DNA of 31,943 bases from JBEKTY01 sp049515555 (GCA_049515555.1 JBEKTY010000092.1:1-31943); one strand, 5' to 3'; shown: positions 7,907 to 16,542, counted from the first letter of the stretch. Numbers and translations: made by a program. Notes: a model not told the origin generated them from the letters alone.

Positions 7907-8080
7907 TGTCGATTTCCGGTCCCCTCTCCCTCGCAAAGAGTTGTCGATTTCCGGTCCCCTCTCCCTCCGGGAGAGGGTTAGGGTGAGGGCCGTGGCCCAG
8001 AGCAGCACGTTGCCTTGCCTTCGCAACCTCTCGCTGCCCTCACCCCCTGCCCCTCTCCCAGATGGAGAGGGGAGTGTGGC
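7907..8080. repeat. CCCTCTCCC/GGGAGAGGG palindromic repeat region
   Basis: A 26-base direct repeat beginning TGTCGATTTCCGG occurs at 7907-7932 and 7942-7967. It runs into a hairpin of CCTCTCCC and GGGAGAGG, then GGTTAGGGTGAGGGC, whose complement (GCCCTCACCCCC and CCTCTCCC) returns before 8080. The same type of paired element lies at 13009-13128. It is located between two convergent genes. Confidence 0.8.
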
Positions 8081-8090
8081 GCGTGGTCCC

Positions 8091-9401
8091 TCAGTCGGCC
8101 GCGGCGCGCTCTTTGAGAAGTTTTCCCAGCCGCTCCTTGGCGGCGTCGCTCGTGGATGTCCCCGCCAGGTTCGCCGCGCACAGGCTGGGCAGCCGCTCGA
8201 GTTGCGGCACTCCGGCGTCGGTGATCTTCGTCCCGGCCAGGTTCAACTCGCTAAGCGCGGTCAGGCCGCGGAGCTGAACGAGGCCGGCATCGGTGATCGG
8301 ATTGCCGGCCAGGCTCAAGACGACCAGTCGAACATGTTTCGCCACGTACTGCAGCCCGCTGTCGGTAACGGCCGTCGAGGAGAGGTCTAAGCCCCGCAAC
8401 AGGTTCGCGCGGCGGCGCTGCGGATCGTCGGAAAGCTGGTCGGGCGTCGGCGCCAAGGGTGCCAAGCCGGGGCCGGCGACACGGGTATGGCTCAACCCGA
8501 GCCAGCTCAGGTTGTCCAGAGTCTTGAGGTGCGGCAAGCCGGCGTCGGTAATCTGCGTGCCGCCCAGATCGAGGTGCGCGAGCCCCCGCAGCTCGCCCAG
8601 GCGCCGCAGCCCGTCGTCGCTGATCCCGGTGGCCGACAGGTCCAGCGAACCCAGGCTTGGGAATCGGTCGAGGTGCTGGATCCCCGCGTCGGTGATGTGA
8701 TCGCCGGCCAGGCTCAACTGCCTTAACTCGGCCGAGTTCGGAAGATCCTCGAGCCCGGCGTCCGTAACCTGGGTATGGGCCAGATCGAGCACGCGCAACT
8801 GCTTCAGCCCGCCGATGAGCCGCATGCCCGCGTCCGCCACGTGGTCGTTTGCCAGGTTGAGGGCCTGGAGCCTCAGCAGGCTGCCGAGCGATTGCAGTCC
8901 GCTGTCGGTGATGCCGGTGCCGGCCAAATCCAGGCTCTCCAGCCAGACCATCCCGGCCACCTCGGCCAAGGCGGCGTCGGTCACCGCCGTCTGGTCGAGC
9001 GACAGCACCTTCAGCCGTGGCAGTCCCCGTAGATGTTTCAAGCCCGCGGCGGTCACTCGCGTCCCGTTGAGGGCAACCGCCTTCACCGCGCCCAAGGCCG
9101 GGATCACCGCCAGATCGTCGTCGGCAGCCTGGGTGCCGGAAAGCGCAACCGACACGTCATCAGGCGCGCCGAAGGAAGGAAACATCGCCCGGACCGCCGG
9201 CCAGGCATCGCTGTTGGTGACCACGGTCACCTCCCCGCCCAAGGCGCTGATCCGGGCCGCGGTCAGCGCGACCTGCCGGCTTGTCAGCAAACCCCATGCA
9301 GCCACCGCCAGCACGGCCGCGACGAGGCATAGTGCAATGTTCCGCCCAAGCCGGTACCAATTACGCCCGCCAACCGCGGTGCCTGCTGCCGTGGCGTCCA
9401 T
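8091..9401 (-). CDS. Membrane-anchored leucine-rich-repeat protein
   Basis: A 436-residue protein with a basic N-terminus and one hydrophobic segment (about residues 24-41, ALCLVAAVLAVAAWGLL), followed by a region of some 60 residues and then about a dozen repeats of roughly 24 residues of the form L-x-x-L-x-L-x-x-T-x-I/V-T-D-A-G-L. This bacterial LRR type forms a curved solenoid for protein binding. The anchor suggests that it faces the periplasm, or the equivalent space in planctomycetes. No enzymatic domain is visible. Repeats with ITDAGL are very common in planctomycetes. Partner and role are unknown. It is convergent with the A-type carrier gene. Confidence 0.9.
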   Translation of the reverse strand: MDATAAGTAVGGRNWYRLGRNIALCLVAAVLAVAAWGLLTSRQVALTAARISALGGEVTVVTNSDAWPAVRAMFPSFGAPDDVSVALSGTQAADDDLAVIPALGAVKAVALNGTRVTAAGLKHLRGLPRLKVLSLDQTAVTDAALAEVAGMVWLESLDLAGTGITDSGLQSLGSLLRLQALNLANDHVADAGMRLIGGLKQLRVLDLAHTQVTDAGLEDLPNSAELRQLSLAGDHITDAGIQHLDRFPSLGSLDLSATGISDDGLRRLGELRGLAHLDLGGTQITDAGLPHLKTLDNLSWLGLSHTRVAGPGLAPLAPTPDQLSDDPQRRRANLLRGLDLSSTAVTDSGLQYVAKHVRLVVLSLAGNPITDAGLVQLRGLTALSELNLAGTKITDAGVPQLERLPSLCAANLAGTSTSDAAKERLGKLLKERAAAD

Positions 9402-9627
9402 GGGGTTCTCCGAGGGTGCTTTGCAAAGCCGGTCAACGCCGGATCGAGATCAGGAGGACGAAGTCTCCCATCTTGGCAGGTATTTGTTTGGAGGTGGCAA
9501 GCGCCGTGTTAGAAACGGGTAAACCGGGGCGGAAGGGGAAAGGCGGAGATCGCCGGCTCCATCCCGTTTCCTTAACCCTTGGCGATGCCGGATCGCGTCC
9601 CCGGAGTCGCGGAATCGTACGCTTCCC

Positions 9628-10560
9628 TCAGGGCTCCGATTGCGCGAACAGCAAGGCTTGTGCCTTGGCCTTCCCGTTGCCCGCTGCTCGGCGTTGAAAG
9701 CGCAATTCGGAGTCCTTGGCATACGTCCCGTTCTTTTCGACCGCAATCCACTTGCGGCCGAGTTGCTCGGCAACCGCGCCCGTGGTGTTCGATCCGGCAA
9801 ACGGGTCTAGCACCAAGTCGCCTGGTTCGGTCAAGAACTCGACGAAGAACCGGGGCAGCTCAGCCGGAAATCGGGCCGGGTGAATCTTCTTGCCCAGTTC
9901 CTTCGATTGTCGGATGTATTCACTGTTACTTTCGTTGTTCCCGCACTGAAGGAGGTTGGATGGAATCGACCCGCCCCGGTCTCGGGAGAACTTGGGCGTG
10001 ATATTGTGGCCTGACGGCCGCTTGGTCTGTTTGATTCCCCGCCTTATCAATCGCTGCATATCCCTGCTGTAGGCTTGCAGAACATGGGAGTTGTCAGCCT
10101 TCGGGAACCTGGACGGGGACAACCAGAAAATATACTCGACGGAGTCTTTGACCCGCATTCGACGGACGTTGACCCATTCCGCCGGGGCCGGCATCTTCGC
10201 GGGGTTGTACCAAAAGAACTCTTGGCACAACTCAAAACCCAGATTATCGCACAGGGCGAGCAGCAGTCGGAACTGGTACAATGATCGAACCGGTGCACCT
10301 GGTGTCCAACTCCCGCCGACGTTCAGGATGAAACTGCCGTGCGGTTTCAGGACCCGTTTGATTTGCTCCGCGAACGGCAGGAACCAGTTGACATATTCTC
10401 TTTGGTCAGCGTTGCCGTACTCCTTCTTGAAATGGAGCGCGTAGGGTGGGGAAGTGAGAACCAGGTCCACACGGCCGCCGCCCATAGCCCGCATGAACTC
10501 CAGGCTATCGGCAAGATAGGCTTTCCCTAGCTTCGTGCGGTAGAGCGGGTCGAACTGCAT
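9628..10560 (-). CDS. Type II DNA methyltransferase, M.PvuII-like (N4-cytosine, beta class)
   Basis: A 310-residue amino-methyltransferase with motif IV first (LVLTSPPYALHFKKEYGN, about residues 33-50) and the SAM-binding motif I at the end (LVLDPFAGSNTTG, about residues 262-274), the beta arrangement. From memory it resembles M.PvuII throughout: KKEYGN and WFLPFA, EWVN-R---RVKD, RPSGHNI, GGSIPSNLLQ, NESN and HPARFPAELP are shared patterns. N4-cytosine methylation is therefore likely. Its target need not be CAGCTG, because the companion nuclease does not look like PvuII. GAGG lies eight bases before the ATG. It overlaps the nuclease gene by 34 bases. Confidence 0.93.
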   Translation of the reverse strand: MQFDPLYRTKLGKAYLADSLEFMRAMGGGRVDLVLTSPPYALHFKKEYGNADQREYVNWFLPFAEQIKRVLKPHGSFILNVGGSWTPGAPVRSLYQFRLLLALCDNLGFELCQEFFWYNPAKMPAPAEWVNVRRMRVKDSVEYIFWLSPSRFPKADNSHVLQAYSRDMQRLIRRGIKQTKRPSGHNITPKFSRDRGGSIPSNLLQCGNNESNSEYIRQSKELGKKIHPARFPAELPRFFVEFLTEPGDLVLDPFAGSNTTGAVAEQLGRKWIAVEKNGTYAKDSELRFQRRAAGNGKAKAQALLFAQSEP

Positions 10561-11141
10561 GGCGAATGCCTCAACAAATCCCCCAGGTCATTGTACCAAG
10601 GCGACAGCTTCCCGGTGCCGGGCAACGGTACCCGCTGGAACACCGCCAGCTTGCCGCGGTGCGTTTCGTGTCGGGCAAGATCGGCCGCGCGGGCAAACAT
10701 GAAATCCGACCAATTGCCGGTCTTCTTGCCCAGACATACGCCCAGTATATCAAATTGCCGGACGCCGTAGAACCGGCTCGTCGCGTCGCCTTTGGAGGCC
10801 CGGGTTTTTTGAGTCTCCACCTTGTAGGCCACAATCTTCCCGCCGTCTCGGTACGCCTCGTCGCTGTCCCGGACGTTCTTGCATTCCGCAAGCAAAGCCT
10901 TCTTGGCCTTTGGCAGCCAAATGCTGAAGTCGGGATGCCCGTCCAGGTCATGGGCTTCGTACCGTTCAATACGGGTGCCGATAAGCGCCTGGATCTTCTT
11001 CTCCATATGGACTTCGGCAACTGCCCCCTCCAGCGTCACCCTTGCGCGAAACCGCTTACTGAGGGCGTCCAACAGGTCATAGGCCGACAGCCCGTACTGC
11101 TTCTCTAAAGGGTGTTTCATCGCTTCTCTCTCATCTTTCAT
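10527..11141 (-). CDS. Putative type II restriction endonuclease, PD-(D/E)xK type
   Basis: A 204-residue protein upstream of and overlapping the methyltransferase gene. A PD-(D/E)xK centre is visible: HPDFSIWLPKAKKALLAECKN (about residues 68-88), with Asp of PD and E-C-K as the expected metal and catalytic residues. The spacing between PD and ExK is within the usual range. I do not recognise the specificity family. ATG 11141 overlaps the stop of the ASKHA gene (ATGA); an in-frame ATG at 11120 is an alternative with a GA-rich sequence upstream. In either case transcription from the upstream gene would reach it. With the methyltransferase it forms a complete-looking restriction-modification pair. 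Confidence 0.8.
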   Translation of the reverse strand: MKDEREAMKHPLEKQYGLSAYDLLDALSKRFRARVTLEGAVAEVHMEKKIQALIGTRIERYEAHDLDGHPDFSIWLPKAKKALLAECKNVRDSDEAYRDGGKIVAYKVETQKTRASKGDATSRFYGVRQFDILGVCLGKKTGNWSDFMFARAADLARHETHRGKLAVFQRVPLPGTGKLSPWYNDLGDLLRHSPCSSTRSTARS

Positions 11142-12988
11142 CCCTCATCGGGAAAGACCATCGCCTCGGCGAAGGCGGTGTGAAAGGCCGGATCGGTCGA
11201 CAGATCGACGTGCTCGGTGCGGGCGGCCAGTTGCTCGGCCAGCGTGCGGGCCGCCGACCGCAGGGCGACCAACCGGGCCCCGGCCAGCGAGGTATTGCCC
11301 AGGTAGCGGATCCGCCGGCGCTCGATGCCCGTGGGCAGCAGGCCGATCCGCTGGGCGTTGCTGCGGCGGATGAAGTTGCCGAACCCGCCGCCGACGAGCA
11401 CCTGGTCGAGGTCGGCCGGCGTGAGCCCTTCGCGTGCCAGCAGGATGCCAATGCCGGCCCGGATGGCCCCGGCGGCCAGTTGCAGCTCGCGAAAATCGCG
11501 CTGGGTGAGCAGGATGGGTGTGCCGCCGGCGGCTTCCCCCGCGTCGGCCAAGAGGAACGCGGGCTGATTGTCCCGCGTAACCACGCGGCGGGCGAGGTCC
11601 CCCAGCAGGCCGGCCGGGAGCTCGGCCCGAGCCAGCAGGCGGCCTTGCGGGGTGAGCAGCCCGTGGCGGAGCAGCTCGGCGGCGGCGTCGATCAGCGCCG
11701 AGCCGCAGATGCCCGTCGGCCCACAGTGGCCGATGGTATGGATGCGGAGCCGGCCGTCGACAACGACTTTTTCGATGGCCCCCGGGCTGGCCCGCATGCC
11801 TTGCGAGATGCGTGCCCCCTCGAAGGCCGGTCCGGCGGCGGTCGCAGCGGCCGTCAGCCGGCCGCCGGCCGCCAGCACGATCTCGCCGTTGGTGCCGATG
11901 TCGATGAATAAGACCGGCTTCGAGGCGTGGACCAGGTCCGCGGCCAGAATGCCGGCCACCGTATCACCGCCCACGAATCCGCCGATCACCGGCAGCAGAT
12001 ATGCCCGGCCGCGGGGATGCACGTGCAGGCCCAGCTCGAGGGCCGGCAGGCTGAGGGCCTTTCCGATGGCGGGCACGAACGGCACTTCGCCCAACGGCTC
12101 GCACTCGACGCCGCAGAACATCTGCTGCATGGTCGTGTTGCCGGAGAGAGCGACGAGGTAGATCTGCTCGCGGCCGACTGCCGGCTCGGCGGCCAGCAGT
12201 CCGATCATTTCGTCCACGGCCTCGACCACGGCCCGGCGAAGCTGCTCCAGACCGCCTTGCCGATCGCGGGCATGGACGATCCGCGCCAGCACGTCGTCGC
12301 CGAAGGCGGTTTGCGGATTCAGCCGCGAGACGACTTGCACCTGGCGGCCGGTCGAAAGATCGAGCAAGGCGGCCGCGAGCGTGGTCGTGCCCAGGTCCAC
12401 GGCCACGCCGTGGGCGTGCCATTCGGTATTGCCGGGCTCGAAATCCAGGAGCCGGCCCTCGGCCAGCACGGCCGTGCCGCGGAACTCCGCCTGGCGGAGC
12501 CGCCGGGGCAAGCCCCGCAGCAGATCCAGCTCGGCCGCCAGGGGCCCAAGGGCTTGCTCCAGGCGGACGGCATCCGGGGCGTCGCTGCCGCGGACCGGAA
12601 CAGGCAGCTCGACGTAGCGCTTCCGCAGCACCGGCTCGCCGGCCGACGGCGCCGCGGGCTCCGACCAGACCAGGATCTGGTGCTGCGAGCCGACCACCGA
12701 GGTCTGCGGCACCAGCACGGTCATCGGCCCACGCACCGCCGACTGGCAGGCCAGCCGGCATCCGGCCCGCAGTTCGTCGGGGGAGAACGTGCTGAGTTCC
12801 TCGGCGGTCGGCGCGTCGGCCCCCTGGGTTACGACCACGCGGCACTTGCCGCAGACGGCCTGCCCGCCGCAGGGGGCGTTGATGACGAAATCCGCGCCGG
12901 CGGCCGCCTCCAATAGCCGCGTCCCCTCCAGTACGTAGACCGTCTTCTCGCCCGGCTGAAACGTGACCGGAATTTCAGTATCGACCAT
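11138..12988 (-). CDS. Ferredoxin-ASKHA protein (RACo/DUF4445 family)
   Basis: A 616-residue protein with an N-terminal [2Fe-2S] ferredoxin domain: Cys 40, 46 and 49 (C-x5-C-x2-C) and Cys 81, with Cys 77 nearby. A linker follows, then an ASKHA ATPase-like domain with VAVDLGTTTLAAALLD (about residue 220) and FIDIGTNGEIVLA (about residue 368). Known relatives (RACo) use ATP and the cluster to reactivate oxidised corrinoid proteins, and others are uncharacterised. No corrinoid protein gene or methyltransferase partner is in this window, so the substrate is open. ATG 12988 is preceded by GGAGG at eight bases. A LysR gene lies upstream in the same direction. Confidence 0.9.
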   Translation of the reverse strand: MVDTEIPVTFQPGEKTVYVLEGTRLLEAAAGADFVINAPCGGQAVCGKCRVVVTQGADAPTAEELSTFSPDELRAGCRLACQSAVRGPMTVLVPQTSVVGSQHQILVWSEPAAPSAGEPVLRKRYVELPVPVRGSDAPDAVRLEQALGPLAAELDLLRGLPRRLRQAEFRGTAVLAEGRLLDFEPGNTEWHAHGVAVDLGTTTLAAALLDLSTGRQVQVVSRLNPQTAFGDDVLARIVHARDRQGGLEQLRRAVVEAVDEMIGLLAAEPAVGREQIYLVALSGNTTMQQMFCGVECEPLGEVPFVPAIGKALSLPALELGLHVHPRGRAYLLPVIGGFVGGDTVAGILAADLVHASKPVLFIDIGTNGEIVLAAGGRLTAAATAAGPAFEGARISQGMRASPGAIEKVVVDGRLRIHTIGHCGPTGICGSALIDAAAELLRHGLLTPQGRLLARAELPAGLLGDLARRVVTRDNQPAFLLADAGEAAGGTPILLTQRDFRELQLAAGAIRAGIGILLAREGLTPADLDQVLVGGGFGNFIRRSNAQRIGLLPTGIERRRIRYLGNTSLAGARLVALRSAARTLAEQLAARTEHVDLSTDPAFHTAFAEAMVFPDEG

Positions 12989-13008
12989 AACGCCTGCCTC
13001 CGAAAGCT

Positions 13009-13128
13009 CCCCTCGCCCTTTGGGAGAGGGGCCGGGGGTGAGGGCATGGTTGTCCCCACCGCAAATGATAACCGATTTCTCGCGGCCTGCCCTCACCCTA
13101 CCCTCTCCCGGATGGAGAGGGGACCGCG
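13009..13128. repeat. CCCTCTCCC/GGGAGAGGG palindromic repeat pair, second locus
   Basis: The left part carries CCCCTCGCCCTTTGGGAGAGG then GGGGGTGAGGGCA. The right part carries TGCCCTCACCC and CCTCTCCCGGATGGAGAGGGG. The two halves are inverted relative to each other across about 50 bases. The arrangement matches 7907-8080. It lies between the LysR and ASKHA genes. Confidence 0.8.
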
Positions 13129-13131
13129 GGA

Positions 13132-14028
13132 TTAGTCCGCCTCGCTGGTCTGCACCTCTTCGAGCAACTCGACGAACTTGGCCGCCGTGGGCGTGAAGAC
13201 CTTCCGCAGGCGGTAAATGATGCCGATCGGCCGGCGGAGCTCCGGGGCGATCAGTCGCACGGCCGCCAGGCTGCCGCTGCGGCACGCATTCCGCACCGGA
13301 GGCTCCGGCAAAATGCTGATCCCGGCGCCGATCTCCACCGCCTGCTTGATCGTCTCGATATTATCGAACTCCATGGCGATGCGGATGTTCACCGATCGCT
13401 GCCGCAAGTAGCGGTCCACGTCCTTGCGAATGCTCAAATCGCGGTCGAAGGCGATGAAGTCTTCGCCCTGTAGATGCTCCGCCGTGACCGCCTTCTCCCG
13501 GGCCAGCCGGTGCTGCGGATGACAGACCAGGACCATCCGCTCCGATCGCAGCGGGATAACCTTGATCTCCGGCGAGCTGGTCGGATAAGAGATGATTCCC
13601 AGGTCCACCTCGGCGTCCAGAACGGCGTCGTAGACCTTGTTCGGACGCAGGTATTCCAGCCGCACTTTTGCCTTCGGATAACGCCGCATGAAATCCTGCA
13701 TGCAACGGCTCATGTCGTGCAGACCAACCGAATAGATCGCGGCCACGCGCACCAGGCCGCTAATGTCCATCCGCAACGACCGCACCCGGGCTTCCACCGA
13801 ATCGTACAGTTCCAGCACCTCGCGGAACCCTTCGTAACATGCCTGCCCTTCAGGCGTTAGAACGAAGGGACGCTTGCTGCGATCCACCAGTTGAACGCCG
13901 AAATGATTCTCCAGCCGATGCACCGATTGCGTCGCCGCCGACTGGCTGACCTCGTTGACGTTCGCCCCCCGCGAAAAGCTCTGATGCTGCACTACGTCGC
14001 AGAAAATACGGAGTGTTTCGATATTCAT
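13132..14028 (-). CDS. LysR-family transcriptional regulator
   Basis: A 298-residue regulator. The winged helix-turn-helix is residues 1-60 (MNIETLRIFCDVVQHQSFSR start, then SQSAATQSVHRLENHFGVQL). The effector domain follows from about residue 90 and has the usual two-lobe pattern, with LGIISYP and AVEIGAGISILPE. LysR proteins bind as tetramers near promoters and respond to a small ligand, here unknown. It is followed in the same direction by the ferredoxin-ASKHA gene, separated by about 143 bases of repeats, so control of that gene is possible but not shown. The region upstream of its ATG is AT-richer. Confidence 0.93.
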   Translation of the reverse strand: MNIETLRIFCDVVQHQSFSRGANVNEVSQSAATQSVHRLENHFGVQLVDRSKRPFVLTPEGQACYEGFREVLELYDSVEARVRSLRMDISGLVRVAAIYSVGLHDMSRCMQDFMRRYPKAKVRLEYLRPNKVYDAVLDAEVDLGIISYPTSSPEIKVIPLRSERMVLVCHPQHRLAREKAVTAEHLQGEDFIAFDRDLSIRKDVDRYLRQRSVNIRIAMEFDNIETIKQAVEIGAGISILPEPPVRNACRSGSLAAVRLIAPELRRPIGIIYRLRKVFTPTAAKFVELLEEVQTSEAD

Positions 14029-14059
14029 AAGGTCATCTTATCATAAGCGGGGCTTATTT

Positions 14060-14330
14060 TCAAGGAGGGGTGCGAAAGAAGGCGGAAGGGGGAAGGGCGA
14101 AGGCGGAGGGATGAAGGCGGAAGGCGGAGGGATGAAGGCGGAAGGCGGAATTATTGTGTATACTGCTTTGCACGAAGAAGCTATGAGCGATGAGCTTTCA
14201 GCTTTCAGCTTTGAGCTTTGAGCGATGAGCTTTGAGATTCGGGCGGACTGCTCATTTCTCACTGCTCATTGCTCACTGCTCACGGCCCACTGTTTCCCTA
14301 GATCCCTAAATCCCTAATCCCTTCCCTCCG
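14060..14330. repeat. Low-complexity intergenic repeats
   Basis: The gap of about 305 bases between LysR and the isomerase has no gene. It holds tandem GA-rich units (AAGGCGGAAGGCGGAGGGATG, repeated, about 14085-14150), then repeats of AGCTTTCAGCTTTGAG and GATGAGCTTTGAG (about 14185-14237), then CTCACTGCTCATTGCTCA units and CCCTAAATCCCTAATCCC. Similar GA-rich and ATGCAAATTGCAAATTG sequences recur at 23330-23405. Confidence 0.75.
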
Positions 14331-14333
14331 GCC

Positions 14334-15167
14334 GTGTCTGTTGCACCGTTGACCGATTTCTCCCGGTTGTGCGTCCACACGATGACCACGAAGCCCTGGC
14401 CGATCGAGACGGTGGCGGATCGTTACGCGGCGGCCGGGGTGCGGGGCGTAACGGTCTGGCGGCAATGGCTCCAGGGCCGCGACGCCGGCCGGGTGGCCAG
14501 GATCCTCGGCGATGCCGGCCTGGAGGTCGTGTCACTGTGCCGGGGCGGTTTCTTCCCGGCCCCCGATGCCGCCGCCCGGCGGGCCGCCATCGACGACAAT
14601 CTGCGGGCGATCGACGAGGCCCAGGCCCTGGGCGCGCCCCTGCTGGTGCTGGTCTGCGGGTCGCTGCCCGGGCAACTGCTGGAAGTTTCCCGCGGCCAGA
14701 TTGCCGACGGGGTTGCGGCCCTCGTGGCCCGCGCCTCTCAGGCCGGCGTGCGGCTGGCCGTCGAGCCCCTGCACCCCATGTACGCCGACAGCCGCTCGGC
14801 GATCAACACGCTGGGCCAGGCCAGCGATCTGTGCGATCGGATCGGCTCGCCGCAAGTCGGCGTGGCCGTGGATGCGTATCACGTCTGGTGGGACCCGCAG
14901 TTGCCGGCCGAGATCGAGCGCGCCGGGCGCGCCGGCCGCCTGTGGGCCTTCCACGTCTCCGATTGGCGGTCGCCCACCGAAGACCTGCTCAACGATCGCG
15001 GCCTGATGGGCGAAGGTTGCATCCCCTTGCGTCAGATTCGCGGCTGGGTCGAGCAGGCCGGTTGTCGCGGCATGATCGAGGTCGAAATCTTCTCGCACCG
15101 CTATTGGGCCATGGACCAGAACCTGTTCTTAAAGAAAATCCTAGCGGCCTATCTCGCCCACGTGTAG
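14334..15167 (+). CDS. Sugar phosphate isomerase/epimerase (xylose isomerase-like TIM barrel)
   Basis: A 277-residue TIM-barrel protein of the AP endonuclease 2 family, members of which interconvert keto and aldo sugars or epimerise them. Likely metal ligands are the Glu in LAVEPLHP (about residue 143), the Asp and His in VDAYHVWWDP, the His in FHVSDW and the Glu in MIEVEIFS. The start is a GTG with no clear ribosome site; starts further in cannot be excluded, for instance the ATG in VHTMTTKPW. A Gfo/Idh/MocA dehydrogenase gene follows within a few bases. The two families are often paired in sugar or inositol catabolism, but the substrate cannot be assigned. Confidence 0.85.
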   Translation: MSVAPLTDFSRLCVHTMTTKPWPIETVADRYAAAGVRGVTVWRQWLQGRDAGRVARILGDAGLEVVSLCRGGFFPAPDAAARRAAIDDNLRAIDEAQALGAPLLVLVCGSLPGQLLEVSRGQIADGVAALVARASQAGVRLAVEPLHPMYADSRSAINTLGQASDLCDRIGSPQVGVAVDAYHVWWDPQLPAEIERAGRAGRLWAFHVSDWRSPTEDLLNDRGLMGEGCIPLRQIRGWVEQAGCRGMIEVEIFSHRYWAMDQNLFLKKILAAYLAHV

Positions 15168-15173
15168 CAACTC

Positions 15174-16334
15174 TTGAGACGATCTGTGAAAACCCACACC
15201 GTCGGCGTGATAATGAACGGCGTGACCGGGCGGATGGGCACGAACCAGCACCTGGTACGGTCCGTGCTGGCGATTCGCAGCCAGGGCGGCGTGCCCCTCG
15301 GGCCCGACGAAGTGATCCTGCCCGAGCCGATTCTCGTCGGCCGCAACGCCGCCAAGCTGGCCGCTTTGGCCCGGCAGCACGGCGTCGAGCGGTTCACGAC
15401 CGACCTGGACTCGGTCTTGGCCGATTCCCGCTACGAGGTGTACTTCGACGCCCTGGCCACCAGCCAGCGGGTGCCCAACGTCAGCAAGGCGATTGCCGCC
15501 GGCAAGCACGTGTATGTCGAAAAACCGGTGGCGACCCGCACGGCCGAGGCCCTGGCCCTCTATCGCCAGGCCGTCGCCGCTGGGGTGAAGCACGGCGTCG
15601 TGCAGGACAAGCTCTGGTTGCCGGGTCTGCTGAAGCTCAAGTCGCTGGTGGACTGCGGCTTCTTCGGCCGCATCCTCTCCGTTCGCGGCGAGTTCGGCTA
15701 CTGGGTCTTCGACGGCTTCGATCAGCCCTGCCAGCGGCCAAGCTGGAATTACCGCAGTGAACTGGGCGGCGGCATCATCCTGGACATGTTCTGCCACTGG
15801 CGCTACGTGATCGACAACCTGTTCGGCCCTATCCGCTCGCTGGTGGCCCTTGGGGCGACCCACGTGCCCCGCCGGGCCGACGAGCAGGGCCAACCCTACG
15901 ACTGCACCGCCGAGGACGCCGCCTATGCCATCTTCCAACTGGCCGACGGCACGCCGCTGGTCTTCAACTCCTCCTGGTGCGTGCGCGTGCGGCGCGACGA
16001 CCTGCTGGTGCTGCAGGTCGACGGCAGCGCGGGCAGCGCCGTGGCCAGCCTCCGCCGCTGCCGCATGCAGCCCCAGTCGCTCACGCCCCGGCCGGTGTGG
16101 AATCCCGACGTCGAGCAGCCGATCGATTTCAACGACGGCTGGCCGGAGGTTCCTTCCGACCAACCTTACGACAACGCCTTCAAGGTCCAGTGGGAACTGT
16201 TCCTCCGGCACGTAGTAAGGGGCGACCCCTTCCGCTGGGACCTGCTCGAAGCGGCCAAGGGCGTGCAACTGGCCGAGCTGGGCCTCCGCTCGTGGCGCGA
16301 GCACCGCTGGCTAGACGTCCCGCCGTTGGAGTAG
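15174..16334 (+). CDS. Gfo/Idh/MocA-family NAD(P)-dependent oxidoreductase
   Basis: A 386-residue dehydrogenase with an N-terminal Rossmann fold (VGVIMNGVTGRMGTNQHL) and the family signature EKPVATRTAEA (about residue 117), whose Lys takes part in catalysis. The C-terminal domain follows from about residue 145 (GVVQDKLWLPGLLKLK). A GGGIILDMFCHW segment carries the conserved Asp and His. The nucleotide loop is longer than usual (GVTGRMG). The start is uncertain: TTG 15174 opens the frame and GTG 15186 (VKTHTVGV) is also possible. It follows the isomerase gene by six bases and probably acts in the same sugar pathway. Confidence 0.88.
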   Translation: MRRSVKTHTVGVIMNGVTGRMGTNQHLVRSVLAIRSQGGVPLGPDEVILPEPILVGRNAAKLAALARQHGVERFTTDLDSVLADSRYEVYFDALATSQRVPNVSKAIAAGKHVYVEKPVATRTAEALALYRQAVAAGVKHGVVQDKLWLPGLLKLKSLVDCGFFGRILSVRGEFGYWVFDGFDQPCQRPSWNYRSELGGGIILDMFCHWRYVIDNLFGPIRSLVALGATHVPRRADEQGQPYDCTAEDAAYAIFQLADGTPLVFNSSWCVRVRRDDLLVLQVDGSAGSAVASLRRCRMQPQSLTPRPVWNPDVEQPIDFNDGWPEVPSDQPYDNAFKVQWELFLRHVVRGDPFRWDLLEAAKGVQLAELGLRSWREHRWLDVPPLE

Positions 16335-16353
16335 AATGGAACTCGACGCGTAA

Positions 16354-16497
16354 GGGCCCGCGAAAAAGTAACCTTTGCAATTGTCCAACGGGTGGCACGT
16401 CCCTGAGCGGAGCGAAGGGCGTGGTTCCTGGGCCGTCCACGCCCTTCGTTCCTCAGGGCGTGCCACCCAATTGCCAAACTTGTTCTTTCGCGGGCCC
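16354..16497. mobile_element. MITE-like 144-bp palindromic element, copy 1
   Basis: Ends are GGGCCCGCG and CGCGGGCCC, perfectly inverted, with TAA directly outside each end (16351-16353 and 16498-16500), like a 3-bp target duplication. Inside are inverted arms containing GGGTGGCACGTCCCTGAG and its near complement. There is no open frame. A second copy in opposite orientation lies at 24543-24685. It is inferred to be a non-autonomous transposable element; no matching transposase gene is present in the window. Confidence 0.75.
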
Positions 16498-16542
16498 TAA
16501 GACGACACCCGTCGGGCGCGATCGCAAAGTCGGGGCGGCGTA

